Positions 17,194-25,330 are shown, numbered from the stretch's first letter. The stretch: DNA of 32,857 nucleotides from an uncultured Bacteroides sp. (GCA_900546645.1 URDR01000031.1:1-32857), one strand, 5' to 3'. The notes: a model not told the origin generated them from the letters alone. Made by a program: numbers and translations.

Positions 17194-17726
17194 TCAGATT
17201 GTTTCTCGGAAGGCATGGATAAACGTGACGGATTGATTCCTTCTAATGCGAGGAGCCGGAGTTTATTGTAAATTCCGCCGGCATATCCCGTAAGGCTCCC
17301 GTTGCTTCCTATGACCCGGTGACAGGGAATAATCAGGCTGATGGGGTTTTGTCCGATGGCTCTGCCTACAGCTTGTGCCGACATGCACTTTATTTTTCTG
17401 ATCTGTGCTATTTCTCTGGCAATATCCTTGTAACAAACCGTTTCTCCATAGGGAATTGTTTTTAACAGATTCCATACTTCAAGTTGAAAAGGTGTCCCGT
17501 CAAGAATTAAATCGGGAGTAAAGTCGGGACATTTTCCTTCAAAGTAGCAGTCTAACCAGGTTTCAACTGATTTAAACATACCGGGTATGGTTGTTTTTTC
17601 GGGCAAGGGGAATGAATTGGGTGCAAGAGATTCCTGCTTATCCAGCCATAAGCCGGTAAGTTGTTTGCCGTTGCTGCTCATTGTGATTTTGCAGAAGGGT
17701 GCTTGATAGCTGGTTGTAAAAAGCAT
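17160..17726 (-). CDS. ogt: Methylated-DNA--protein-cysteine S-methyltransferase
   Basis: A 188-aa DNA repair protein that transfers an alkyl group from O6-alkylguanine to its own cysteine. The active site is IIPCHRVIG with Cys135. The DNA-recognition helix (AQAVGRAIGQNP) and the LTGYAGG loop are present. The N-terminal domain is the short Ogt type, without an Ada regulatory part. About 20 residues extend past the normal end (from about residue 168) and are encoded in the overlap with the BASS gene, so this tail is probably unimportant. Its promoter is nested in the terminator of the phosphate transporter gene. Confidence 0.95.
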   Translation of the reverse strand: MLFTTSYQAPFCKITMSSNGKQLTGLWLDKQESLAPNSFPLPEKTTIPGMFKSVETWLDCYFEGKCPDFTPDLILDGTPFQLEVWNLLKTIPYGETVCYKDIAREIAQIRKIKCMSAQAVGRAIGQNPISLIIPCHRVIGSNGSLTGYAGGIYNKLRLLALEGINPSRLSMPSEKQSDYSEPSLFRCR

Positions 17727-17751
17727 AGATAGGGTGCAAATGTTTCGTGTG

Positions 17752-17782
17752 CAAAAATAAGCGAAAAGCCGGAGATGAGCAA
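17752..17782 (-). promoter_or_regulatory. ogt promoter, nested in the upstream gene's terminator
   Basis: Minus strand: TTG (plus 17780-17782), a 20-bp spacer and TATTTTTG (plus 17752-17759). The -33 element lies in the loop of the terminator hairpin 17765-17809 and the -7 element just past its stem. Confidence 0.7.
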
Positions 17783-17809
17783 TTCAAGTAATTCTCTTTC
17801 TCCGGCTTT
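17765..17809 (-). terminator. Terminator of the phosphate transporter gene
   Basis: An 11-bp perfect stem pairs AAAGCCGGAGA (17765-17775) with TCTCCGGCTTT (17799-17809), with a 23-nt loop. On the minus strand it is followed by TTTTCGCTTATTTTTG. It lies 32 bp after the transporter stop. Confidence 0.88.
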
Positions 17810-17840
17810 GGTGTGTGTATAGATTTAGTTATTCGATTCG

Positions 17841-20138
17841 TTAGATACGTTCTTCAGCCAAGGCTAGTTGCGACAAGTCTTGTGATACATAGTCGGCTTG
17901 GAAGAAACGGCTCGCACGGAGCAAGTGACGCCATATACTTACCAACTCTTGTGTTTCCTGAAGGATGTTCAGATAGACCATTGAAGCTTTCAAACTTTCT
18001 GTTCCGCCTTCCTGCATGCGGTTCATCTGCTGTTTGCGCAGTGCGGAAATCATATTCTTCAGTTCGTCTCCTTTTTTCAGGATGTCATCGGCTTCATCGT
18101 AGTTGTTGGTATCAATCGCCTGTCGGGTGCGGTCCATCAGTTCGCAAAGTCTTTCTCTTACCGGCAGAAACTCTTGTACGCATTCAGCCGAAATCGGGTT
18201 GAAGTTGTTGTCAACGTGTTCTTTGCAAGGTTCGCAGATACGCTTCAAGCAGTAAAGCATCTGTTCGCAGCTATTGCTTCCCAAGTGGAACCAAGTATTC
18301 TTTTCGATAGCGATGGTGATAGGAATGCGGCGCAGACCCAATATCTCTTTGCGGCGGCGTTTCTTCAACATCTTTCTTTGTTCTTCAGTGGAGCTCATGG
18401 CTTTACGCAAGTCTTTCAGGTTTTCGTTGATAAAACCGTTAGTGGCTTGAACGTAAGCTGTTTCGCTGAAGTTGATGTAGTCGGTAAATGTTTCTTTCAC
18501 ATGCTGGCGTAACAGAGAAATGGTTTCTGCTTTATCTTTGCTTGCCATCATGCGTTTGAATACATCATCTTGGCTTTCCACTTTTTCCTTTTTGCTGTAC
18601 TTGATGTTACTGCGAACTAGAAGGAATACAGCTAAAGCGATGAATCCAAGCATTCCCACTACGTTAGTGTAGAACATAACGAAAGTAACAATGGCACATA
18701 CGGTGAAGGCTACAAATGCGGTGATAAACCATCCTCCGATAACTGAAAGTACACCTGTGATACGGTAAACAGCACTCTCGCGGCTCCAAGCGCGGTCGGC
18801 AAGTGAGGTACCCATTGCAACAATGAAGGTTACGTAAGTGGTAGAGAGGGGCAACTTCATGGTTGTACCGATAATAATCAGCAATCCCGATAAAACCAAG
18901 TTGACAGAAGCACGAACCAAGTCGAAAGCAGCATCGTTTTCCATGATTGATTCTTCTTTATTGAAACGATTGTCAATCCAGCGGCGGGTGCTTGCAGGAA
19001 TTACTCGTTTTAAGAAGTCATTGATGTTGTTCGCACGGCGCACAATGGTACGTGCCAGTGCTGATGAGCCGAACATTTCGTCACCTTCTTCCTGGCGGGC
19101 CAGGTCAACAGAAGTTTTGATTACGTTTTTGGCCTTTTTAGAAGTAGCCAGTGCATATACCATGATGATACCTGAAGCAAACAGGAAGATGGCAGGCGTT
19201 TTGGCAGATGACATAAGTGACGACATCATGAAATCGTGTACGCTTGCCCCGTTTGCATTCGCAATGTAGTCTGTGTAAGCAGAAAATCCGGCAAGAGGAA
19301 CACCGATGAAGTTTACCAAGTCATTTCCGGCGAATGCCAGAGCCAGAGAGAATGTTCCCAAGAGAACAATTAACTTAAATACGTTGACTTTAAGCCAGTG
19401 TAAGATTTGCATTAAGATGGTGAAGAAAACAAAGCATCCGGTAACCAGCAGCGCGGTATTGCTTTGAATCCATGCCAGTGATTCGGCAGAAATAAAAGGA
19501 GCACTTTTTAATCCTTTGATTAAGATAAAGTATAAGAGTGAAGTAACGGCTACTCCTCCGAATATGCCAATAGTCCAGGAAAGGTTCTTTTTATAGTTGA
19601 AGCTGAAGATGAGTCGGGAGAGATATTGTACCAGGGTACCGGCTATAAATGCGATAGCAACCGAAAGGAAGATACCCATAATCACTGAAAGAGCTTTTTC
19701 GGTGTTCATCATGTCACCTAAGCTGAGCATTCCGGTTTCATCGCCGATGATTTTTAAGATGGCTAAGATAAAGGTACCTCCTAAAAGTTCGAAAACCATT
19801 GAAACGGTAGTGGATGTAGGTAATCCTAAAGTGTTGAAAACATCCAGAAGAACCACGTCGGTCACCATTACAGCCAGCAAGATACACATGATTTCATAGA
19901 AGCTGAAATTGACCGGTTGGAAGATTCCGTGCCGGGCTATGTCCATCATTCCATTACTCAGTACGGCTCCGGCAAAGACACCGATGGCGGCTACAATGAT
20001 AATGGTTTTGAATTTTGCGACTTTTGCCCCTACGGCAGAACTCATGAAGTTTACGGCATCATTGCTGACACCAACCAGCAAATCGAAGATTGCCAGCATA
20101 AACAGGAATATTACAATTCCTAAGTAAATAGTTTCCAT
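17841..20138 (-). CDS. Inorganic phosphate transporter (PiT/PHO4 family) with C-terminal PhoU-like domain
   Basis: A 765-aa protein. Residues 1-525 are a PiT-type permease with two inverted halves, each with its signature: GVSNDAVNFMSSAVGAK near residue 23 and AGNDLVNFIGVPLAG in the middle. About ten to twelve spans are visible, the last ending in a hydrophobic stretch followed by RSNIKYSKKEK. Residues about 535-765 are soluble and helical (VKETFTDYINFSETAYVQATNG..., CLKRICEPCKEHVDNNFNPI...) and resemble a PhoU domain fused to the permease. PiT genes are often followed by a separate phoU-like gene; here the functions seem joined. The upstream region carries a Bacteroides -7 box and 11-bp-spaced TGTAAC repeats. 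Confidence 0.92.
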   Translation of the reverse strand: METIYLGIVIFLFMLAIFDLLVGVSNDAVNFMSSAVGAKVAKFKTIIIVAAIGVFAGAVLSNGMMDIARHGIFQPVNFSFYEIMCILLAVMVTDVVLLDVFNTLGLPTSTTVSMVFELLGGTFILAILKIIGDETGMLSLGDMMNTEKALSVIMGIFLSVAIAFIAGTLVQYLSRLIFSFNYKKNLSWTIGIFGGVAVTSLLYFILIKGLKSAPFISAESLAWIQSNTALLVTGCFVFFTILMQILHWLKVNVFKLIVLLGTFSLALAFAGNDLVNFIGVPLAGFSAYTDYIANANGASVHDFMMSSLMSSAKTPAIFLFASGIIMVYALATSKKAKNVIKTSVDLARQEEGDEMFGSSALARTIVRRANNINDFLKRVIPASTRRWIDNRFNKEESIMENDAAFDLVRASVNLVLSGLLIIIGTTMKLPLSTTYVTFIVAMGTSLADRAWSRESAVYRITGVLSVIGGWFITAFVAFTVCAIVTFVMFYTNVVGMLGFIALAVFLLVRSNIKYSKKEKVESQDDVFKRMMASKDKAETISLLRQHVKETFTDYINFSETAYVQATNGFINENLKDLRKAMSSTEEQRKMLKKRRRKEILGLRRIPITIAIEKNTWFHLGSNSCEQMLYCLKRICEPCKEHVDNNFNPISAECVQEFLPVRERLCELMDRTRQAIDTNNYDEADDILKKGDELKNMISALRKQQMNRMQEGGTESLKASMVYLNILQETQELVSIWRHLLRASRFFQADYVSQDLSQLALAEERI

Positions 20139-20165
20139 ACTTGTTTTGCTAAGATTTTATGGCTG

Positions 20166-20173
20166 CAAAGATA
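20166..20173 (-). promoter_or_regulatory. -7 element of the phosphate transporter promoter
   Basis: TATCTTTG on the minus strand (plus 20166-20173), 28 bp before the ATG. The usual -33 position holds only TTTC, which fits a promoter that needs an activator. Confidence 0.65.
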
Positions 20174-20193
20174 AAAACGTTGTGTTATATAGA

Positions 20194-20222
20194 AATGTCA
20201 TACATGTTACAATTTCGTTACA
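20194..20222 (-). promoter_or_regulatory. Pho-box-like triple repeat upstream of the phosphate transporter
   Basis: Read on the minus strand: TGTAACG, AAAT, TGTAACA, TGTA, TGACATT. This is three 7-bp units separated by 4 bp (11-bp pitch), the geometry of PhoB boxes in other bacteria. The last unit ends 20 bp before the -7 element, covering the poor -33 position. PhoB binding is inferred from geometry and gene function only. Confidence 0.45.
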
Positions 20223-20299
20223 TTTGCTTTTTGCTGTTCTTTAATAGAAAAAAAAGCATTTTTACTTTAATTAAAATGGATTTATCGGCTGAAAATTCG

Positions 20300-20307
20300 T
20301 AATTTTG
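20300..20307 (+). promoter_or_regulatory. -7 element of the IMP cyclohydrolase promoter
   Basis: TAATTTTG at 20300-20307 is a perfect TAnnTTTG, 39 bp before the ATG. A weak TGG at 20277-20279 is 20 bp upstream. The leader then repeats CTATTTAAA twice (about 20315 and 20330). Confidence 0.6.
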
Positions 20308-20346
20308 CACCCAGCTATTTAAACCCAACTATTTAAAGATACAGTT

Positions 20347-20940
20347 ATGTCAGAATCTAAGAAAATTAAAACCGCATTAGTTTCGGTTTATCATAAGGAC
20401 GGATTGGACGCTATCTTAGCGAAACTGCATGAAGAAGGTGTTCAGTTCTTGTCAACAGGTGGAACACGTGAGTTTATCGAATCTTTAGGATATCCTTGCC
20501 AGGCAGTAGAAGATGTTACTACTTATCCTTCTATTCTGGGTGGCCGTGTGAAAACACTTCATCCGAAAATCTTTGGAGGTATCCTTTGCCGTCGCGAACT
20601 GGAAGGCGACCAGCAGCAGGTAGCTCAGTATGAAATTCCGGAAATTGATCTGGTTATCGTTGACCTCTATCCGTTTGAAGACACCGTGGCAAGCGGAGCA
20701 AGTGAGCAGGATATCATTGAAAAAATCGATATAGGCGGTATTTCATTGATTCGTGCCGGTGCTAAAAACTTCAACGATGTAGTGATTGTTGCCAGCAAGC
20801 ACCAGTATCAGCCGTTATTGGATATCTTGAATCAGCAAGGTGCCGTTACTACCCGCGATCAGCGTCGTTGGTTTGCAGGAGAAGCTTTTACCGTATCTTC
20901 TCATTACGACTCTGCTATCCGTGATTACTTTAAAAACTAA
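20347..20940 (+). CDS. IMP cyclohydrolase, single-domain PurH N-terminal half
   Basis: A 197-aa protein equal to the N-terminal IMP cyclohydrolase (MGS-like) domain of PurH, which closes FAICAR to IMP in the last step of purine synthesis. Motifs: KTALVSVYHKDGLD, FLSTGGTREFIESLGYP, PSILGGRVKTLHPKIFGGIL, DLVIVDLYPFEDTV, IDIGGISLIRAGAKNFNDV and SSHYDSAIRDYF. In the usual bifunctional enzyme the AICAR transformylase domain follows directly; here a normal stop comes after YFKN, and the next gene starts 28 bp later. Since both ends are clean this is probably a naturally split enzyme rather than a broken gene; the transformylase should then be elsewhere in the genome. Confidence 0.9.
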   Translation: MSESKKIKTALVSVYHKDGLDAILAKLHEEGVQFLSTGGTREFIESLGYPCQAVEDVTTYPSILGGRVKTLHPKIFGGILCRRELEGDQQQVAQYEIPEIDLVIVDLYPFEDTVASGASEQDIIEKIDIGGISLIRAGAKNFNDVVIVASKHQYQPLLDILNQQGAVTTRDQRRWFAGEAFTVSSHYDSAIRDYFKN

Positions 20941-20968
20941 TTTTTTCAATAAAAGATAAAAGAAAAGA

Positions 20969-21991
20969 ATGGGTTTATTCTCTTTTACTCAATCCATTGC
21001 GATGGACCTTGGTACAGCCAATACAATCATTATTTGCAACGATAAGATTGTTGTTGATGAGCCGTCGGTAGTAGCGCTTGATCGCCGTACGGAAAAAATG
21101 ATTGCTGTGGGTGAGCGTGCTAAGCTGATGTATGAAAAGGAAAATCCGAATATCCGTACAGTCCGTCCGTTGCGCGACGGAGTGATAGCCGACTTTAATG
21201 CCTGTGAGCAGATGATGCGCGGTTTGATAAAGAAGGTGAGCAAGGGACGTCGTCTGTTTACTCCTTCTCTTCGTATGGTTATCGGGGTCCCTTCCGGTTC
21301 TACAGAGGTTGAGCTGCGTGCTGTTCGTGATAGTGCTGAGCATGCAGGTGGACGAGATGTCTATCTGATATTCGAGCCAATGGCGGCAGCTGTCGGTATT
21401 GGTTTGGACGTGGAGGCTCCTGAAGGAAATATGGTGGTCGACATAGGTGGAGGTTCAACTGAAATTGCTGTGATTTCACTGGGAGGTATTGTTTCAAATA
21501 ACTCAATACGTGTAGCAGGCGATGACTTGACTGCCGATATTCAGGAGTATATGAGCCGTCAGCATAACGTAAAAGTCAGTGAGCGTATGGCAGAGCGTAT
21601 TAAAATTCACGTGGGAGCGGCTTTGACCGACTTGGGAGATGAGGCTCCGGAAGATTATATTGTACGCGGACCGAACCGTATCACCGCATTGCCGATGGAG
21701 GTTCCTGTATGTTATCAGGAAATAGCGCACTGTATGGAAAAGAGCATTGCGAAAATTGAAATGGCGATTTTAAGTGCACTTGAAAATACACCTCCTGAAC
21801 TTTATGCCGATATTGTAAATAACGGAATTTACTTGGCTGGTGGTGGTGCCTTGTTGCGCGGACTTGATAAACGACTGACTGATAAAATTAATATTCCGTT
21901 CCATATTGCGGAAGATCCGTTGCTGAGTGTTGCCAAAGGTACTGGTATTGCGTTGAAGAATGTAGATCACTTCTCGTTCTTGATGAGATAA
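20969..21991 (+). CDS. mreB: Rod shape-determining protein MreB
   Basis: A 340-aa bacterial actin. Motifs: phosphate 1 (MDLGTANTIII), VIGVPSGSTEVELRAVRDSAEHAGGRDVYLIFEPMAAAVG, phosphate 2 (MVVDIGGGSTEIAVISLGGIV) and the adenosine loop (GIYLAGGGALLRGLDKRL). The amphipathic start MGLFSFTQSI probably holds it to the membrane. It organises lateral cell-wall synthesis together with the MreCD, PBP2 and RodA proteins encoded next. It follows the IMP cyclohydrolase by 28 bp and no promoter is seen between them, so the two genes may share a transcript. Confidence 0.98.
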   Translation: MGLFSFTQSIAMDLGTANTIIICNDKIVVDEPSVVALDRRTEKMIAVGERAKLMYEKENPNIRTVRPLRDGVIADFNACEQMMRGLIKKVSKGRRLFTPSLRMVIGVPSGSTEVELRAVRDSAEHAGGRDVYLIFEPMAAAVGIGLDVEAPEGNMVVDIGGGSTEIAVISLGGIVSNNSIRVAGDDLTADIQEYMSRQHNVKVSERMAERIKIHVGAALTDLGDEAPEDYIVRGPNRITALPMEVPVCYQEIAHCMEKSIAKIEMAILSALENTPPELYADIVNNGIYLAGGGALLRGLDKRLTDKINIPFHIAEDPLLSVAKGTGIALKNVDHFSFLMR

Positions 21992-22018
21992 ATTGCGATA
22001 CTGGTTTTATAATATCAG

Positions 22019-22088
22019 GAACGCAGAGATGTAGAAACACGAATTTCACTTTATTAGCTGGAAACAGTGTCTCTGCGCCTCTGCGTTC
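22019..22088. repeat. Inverted repeat in the mreB-mreC gap
   Basis: GAACGCAGAG (22019-22028) is inverted at CTCTGCGTTC (22079-22088). The right side also holds a tandem CTCTGCGC/CTCTGCGT doublet (22071-22086). There is no T-run after it, so a terminator is unlikely. Confidence 0.65.
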
Positions 22089-22117
22089 GTTTACTTTAAA
22101 TTTAAAACTAATTCTGA

Positions 22118-22960
22118 ATGAGAAATCTGCTCGATTTCCTCCTGAAATATAATTACTGTCTGCTGTTTGTATTGCTGGAGGTTATTTGCTTCATTTTGCT
22201 GTTTCGTTTTAACAGCTATCAGGGAAGTGTGTTTTTCACTTCGGCAAACCGTATTGCCGGAGAAATATACGATTTGTCGAGTGAGGTAACTCGTTATATC
22301 GGTCTCGGGGAAGTGAATCGTCAGCTCACCCGGAGAAATGTGGAGCTTGAACTGGAAGTAGAATCACTGCGCCGTGCGGTAACTTCCTATACTCAAGATT
22401 CGCTGAAGGTAGAAAAGATGCTGGATGAGGCCAAAAAAGGGTATCAGATTCATGATGCGCGCGTGGTGAATAACAGCGTGACTCATGCCGATAACTACAT
22501 CACGATTGACAGAGGAGAAGATGACGGAATACGCCCGGAGATGGGTGTGGTATGTGGCAATGGTGTTGTAGGTATTGTATATATGACGGGAAGTCATCAT
22601 GCTCTTGTTCTTCCGGTTCTGAATTCAAAAAGCAGTATCAGCTGCAAAATCAAGCGGACCGAATACTTCGGTTTTCTGAAGTGGGAGGGTGGCTCTTCTC
22701 AGTACGCTTATGTGAAAGACATGCCGCGTCATTCCGAGTTTACCTTGGGCGATACCATTGTGACCAGTGGTCATAGTGCTGTTTTCCCTTCGGGGATTCC
22801 TGTAGGAACTGTTGATGACATGGTAGACAGCCATGACGGTTTGTCTTACTTGCTTCGGGTGAAACTGTTTACTGATTTTGCCCGTCTTACCGATGTGCAG
22901 GTAATTGCTCCGGTAGGAAATGAAGACCAGATGGCTTTAGAAAGAAAGGCGGGAATTTAA
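22118..22960 (+). CDS. mreC: Rod shape-determining protein MreC
   Basis: A 280-aa bitopic protein. A membrane span covers about residues 12-30 (NYCLLFVLLEVICFILLF), followed by a coiled coil (about 60-108, GEVNRQLTRRNVELELEVESLRRAV) and the periplasmic beta-barrel domain with DNYITIDRGEDDGIRPEMGVVCGNGVVGIVY and TSGHSAVFPSGIPVGTV. It forms the periplasmic scaffold between MreB and the PBP2-RodA synthase. It lies 126 bp after mreB, with an inverted repeat in between, and 22 bp before mreD. Confidence 0.96.
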   Translation: MRNLLDFLLKYNYCLLFVLLEVICFILLFRFNSYQGSVFFTSANRIAGEIYDLSSEVTRYIGLGEVNRQLTRRNVELELEVESLRRAVTSYTQDSLKVEKMLDEAKKGYQIHDARVVNNSVTHADNYITIDRGEDDGIRPEMGVVCGNGVVGIVYMTGSHHALVLPVLNSKSSISCKIKRTEYFGFLKWEGGSSQYAYVKDMPRHSEFTLGDTIVTSGHSAVFPSGIPVGTVDDMVDSHDGLSYLLRVKLFTDFARLTDVQVIAPVGNEDQMALERKAGI

Positions 22961-22982
22961 TTTAAGTGAAAGAAGATTGTTT

Positions 22983-23480
22983 ATGCAAAAAATACAGCGT
23001 ATCCAGTGGTTGGTTTTTCTGGTGCTACTTCAGGTACTGGTGCTAAACTATGTGCATATAGGTCAATATGCCACTCCTTTATTTTATATATACTTCATCT
23101 TGAAATTTCATACAGATACCGGTCGGAAAGAGCTGATGCTTTGGTCCTTTGCGATAGGGTTATGTATTGATATATTCAGCAATACTCCGGGCATGAATGC
23201 AGCTGCCGCTGTTTTATTGGCTTTCTGCCGTCCGCTTTTATTGCGTAGCCAGCTTTTGAGAGGAAGCACTGATCTTTTTGAGCCGGGAATCCGGGTGATG
23301 GGATTTTTGCCTTTCTTGCGATATGCTTTTGCCGGTGTGCTGGTTCATGTAACGGCATTGGATATGCTCGATGTCTTTTCATGGGCTCACTTCGATGTGC
23401 TCATCTTAAAAATAGTGAGTGATGTGGCTGTTACCTTGTTTTGTATTTTATGTGTTGATGCAGTTAGGAGGAAAAAATAG
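22983..23480 (+). CDS. mreD: Rod shape-determining protein MreD
   Basis: A 165-aa protein with about five hydrophobic spans, including WLVFLVLLQVLVLNYV, ATPLFYIYFILKF and GLCIDIFSNTPGMNAAAAVLLAFCRP, the last being the usual conserved stretch of MreD. The ATG at 22983 is preferred to the in-frame TTG at 22977, since nothing conserved lies before MQKIQRIQ. The stop codon shares a base with the GTG start of mrdA. It completes the MreBCD membrane complex. Confidence 0.92.
   Translation: MQKIQRIQWLVFLVLLQVLVLNYVHIGQYATPLFYIYFILKFHTDTGRKELMLWSFAIGLCIDIFSNTPGMNAAAAVLLAFCRPLLLRSQLLRGSTDLFEPGIRVMGFLPFLRYAFAGVLVHVTALDMLDVFSWAHFDVLILKIVSDVAVTLFCILCVDAVRRKK
23466..23471 (+). promoter_or_regulatory. Strong Shine-Dalgarno site before the GTG start of mrdA
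   Basis: AGGAGG ends 8 bp before GTG at 23480, inside the last codons of mreD. Such a consensus site is unusual for Bacteroides and supports the GTG start overlapping the mreD stop (TAGTG). Confidence 0.7.
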
Positions 23481-25330
23481 TGGAACGCAACTATAATCTG
23501 GAGAAGCGGAAATATGTGATAGGAGGAGCTGTGATATTAGTGGTGCTGGTTTTTATGATTCGTTTGCTTGCACTCCAAATCATGAGCGATGATTATAAAA
23601 AGAATGCCGACAGTAATGCGTTACTGAAAAAAATACAGTATCCCAGCCGGGGAATAATTTATGACCGTAATGACAAACTGCTTGTTTTTAATCAAGCAGC
23701 CTACGATATCATGGTTGTAATGAAAGAAATCACTTCGTTAGACACGCTTGATTTATGCCGTACGCTGAATGTTACGCCCGAATTTATACGTAAGAGGTTA
23801 CACGATATCAAAGACCGGAGATTAAACCCCGGTTATTCGCCTTATACCAATCAGGTCTTGCTGACCCAGTTGTCGGCCGAAGAGTGTGGCGTCTTTCAGG
23901 AGAAGTTATTCAAGTTTCCGGGATTTTATATTCAGCGCCGTACCATACGTCAGTATAGTTCTAGTGCCGGGGCACATATTTTGGGCGATATCGGTGAAGT
24001 CTCAAAGAAAGAGATGGAGAAAGACAAGTATTATATTCCCGGCGATTTTATCGGGAAACTGGGAGTAGAAAGTTCGTATGAAGAAAAACTCCGGGGAGAA
24101 AAGGGGGTGGAAATCTTGCTCCGCGATGTGCGTGGACGTATTCAGGGAAGCTATATGAATGGAGAATTTGATAAAGCTCCTGTTGCCGGAAAGAACTTGA
24201 CATTGAGCTTGGATATTGACCTTCAGATGTTGGGCGAGCGTTTGCTGGAAGGGAAAATCGGAAGTATCGTAGCCATTGAACCTTCTACGGGGGAAGTGCT
24301 TTGCATGGTCTCTTCTCCAACGTACGACCCTCAGTTGATGGTGGGGCGTAGCCGGGGAAAGAATCATTTGATGATGGCAGCCGACCCTTGGAAGCCCCTG
24401 TTGAACCGTGCCATTATGGGAACTTATCCTCCCGGTTCAACCTTCAAGACTACGCAGGCGCTGACTTTCTTGCAAGAAGGAATCATCGTTCCCGGTACTC
24501 CTTACTCGTGTGTGGGGGGATTTAATTTCCGGGGACTGCATGTGGGTTGTCACGGTCACCCTTCTCCGTTGACACTGATTCCTGCCATTGCTACTTCATG
24601 TAACGGTTACTTTTGCTGGGGACTTTATCACATGATTGGTGCCCGCCAGAAATACGGCTCCGTGCAGAAAGCCATGAATACCTGGCGCGACTATATGGTT
24701 TCAATGGGATTCGGCTATACGTTGGGAATTGACCTTCCCGGAGAGAAGCGAGGCATGATACCGAATGCTGCTTTTTATGACAAAGCATACAGAGGCTCAT
24801 GGAACGGACTTACCATTATCAGTATCTCCATCGGGCAGGGAGAGGTTACAGCTACTCCGCTTCAGATTGCGAATTTAGGCGCGACCATTGCCAATCGCGG
24901 ATACTATGTCACTCCTCATGTGGTAAAACGGATAGAAGGAGAACCATTGGATGAGGCTTATACGAAACGCAATTATACGAAAGTAGACGCTTCGCATTAT
25001 GAAGAAGTAGTTCAGGGAATGCGTGCGGCTGTGTTGGGCGGAACATGTAGACTGGCTAATCTCCCAGATATTGAAGTCTGCGGAAAAACAGGAACAGCGC
25101 AAAACAGAGGAAAAGACCACTCGGCATTTTTAGGCTTTGCCCCGATGAACAACCCCAAGATAGCGATTGCCGTTTATGTGGAAAACGGAGGATGGGGAGC
25201 CACTTACGGAGTTCCTATCGGGAAGTTAATGATAGAACAATATTTGAAAGGCGGTCTTTCACCGGATGATGAGGTGCTTGCTGCCGATATTCAGAAAAGA
25301 AGAATTGATTATGGCATACGCGAAAGGTAG
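23480..25330 (+). CDS. mrdA: Penicillin-binding protein 2 (elongation transpeptidase)
   Basis: A 616-aa class B penicillin-binding protein. One membrane span lies at about residues 13-33 (VIGGAVILVVLVFMIRLLAL), followed by the pedestal region with PSRGIIYDRNDKLLVFNQAAYDI and IGKLGVESSYEEKLRGEKG. The transpeptidase domain has all three motifs: STFK with nucleophile Ser320, SCN (373-375) and KTGT (from Lys536). It cross-links peptidoglycan during side-wall growth as partner of RodA, whose gene overlaps by 20 bp. Translation begins at GTG 23480, one base into the mreD stop, behind a strong AGGAGG site. Confidence 0.97.
   Translation: MERNYNLEKRKYVIGGAVILVVLVFMIRLLALQIMSDDYKKNADSNALLKKIQYPSRGIIYDRNDKLLVFNQAAYDIMVVMKEITSLDTLDLCRTLNVTPEFIRKRLHDIKDRRLNPGYSPYTNQVLLTQLSAEECGVFQEKLFKFPGFYIQRRTIRQYSSSAGAHILGDIGEVSKKEMEKDKYYIPGDFIGKLGVESSYEEKLRGEKGVEILLRDVRGRIQGSYMNGEFDKAPVAGKNLTLSLDIDLQMLGERLLEGKIGSIVAIEPSTGEVLCMVSSPTYDPQLMVGRSRGKNHLMMAADPWKPLLNRAIMGTYPPGSTFKTTQALTFLQEGIIVPGTPYSCVGGFNFRGLHVGCHGHPSPLTLIPAIATSCNGYFCWGLYHMIGARQKYGSVQKAMNTWRDYMVSMGFGYTLGIDLPGEKRGMIPNAAFYDKAYRGSWNGLTIISISIGQGEVTATPLQIANLGATIANRGYYVTPHVVKRIEGEPLDEAYTKRNYTKVDASHYEEVVQGMRAAVLGGTCRLANLPDIEVCGKTGTAQNRGKDHSAFLGFAPMNNPKIAIAVYVENGGWGATYGVPIGKLMIEQYLKGGLSPDDEVLAADIQKRRIDYGIRER

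Noticed and set aside
25266..25310. Upstream start for rodA
   Set aside because: The extra residues are non-conserved and lie in the mrdA coding sequence; the ATG at 25311 gives the normal RodA N terminus.
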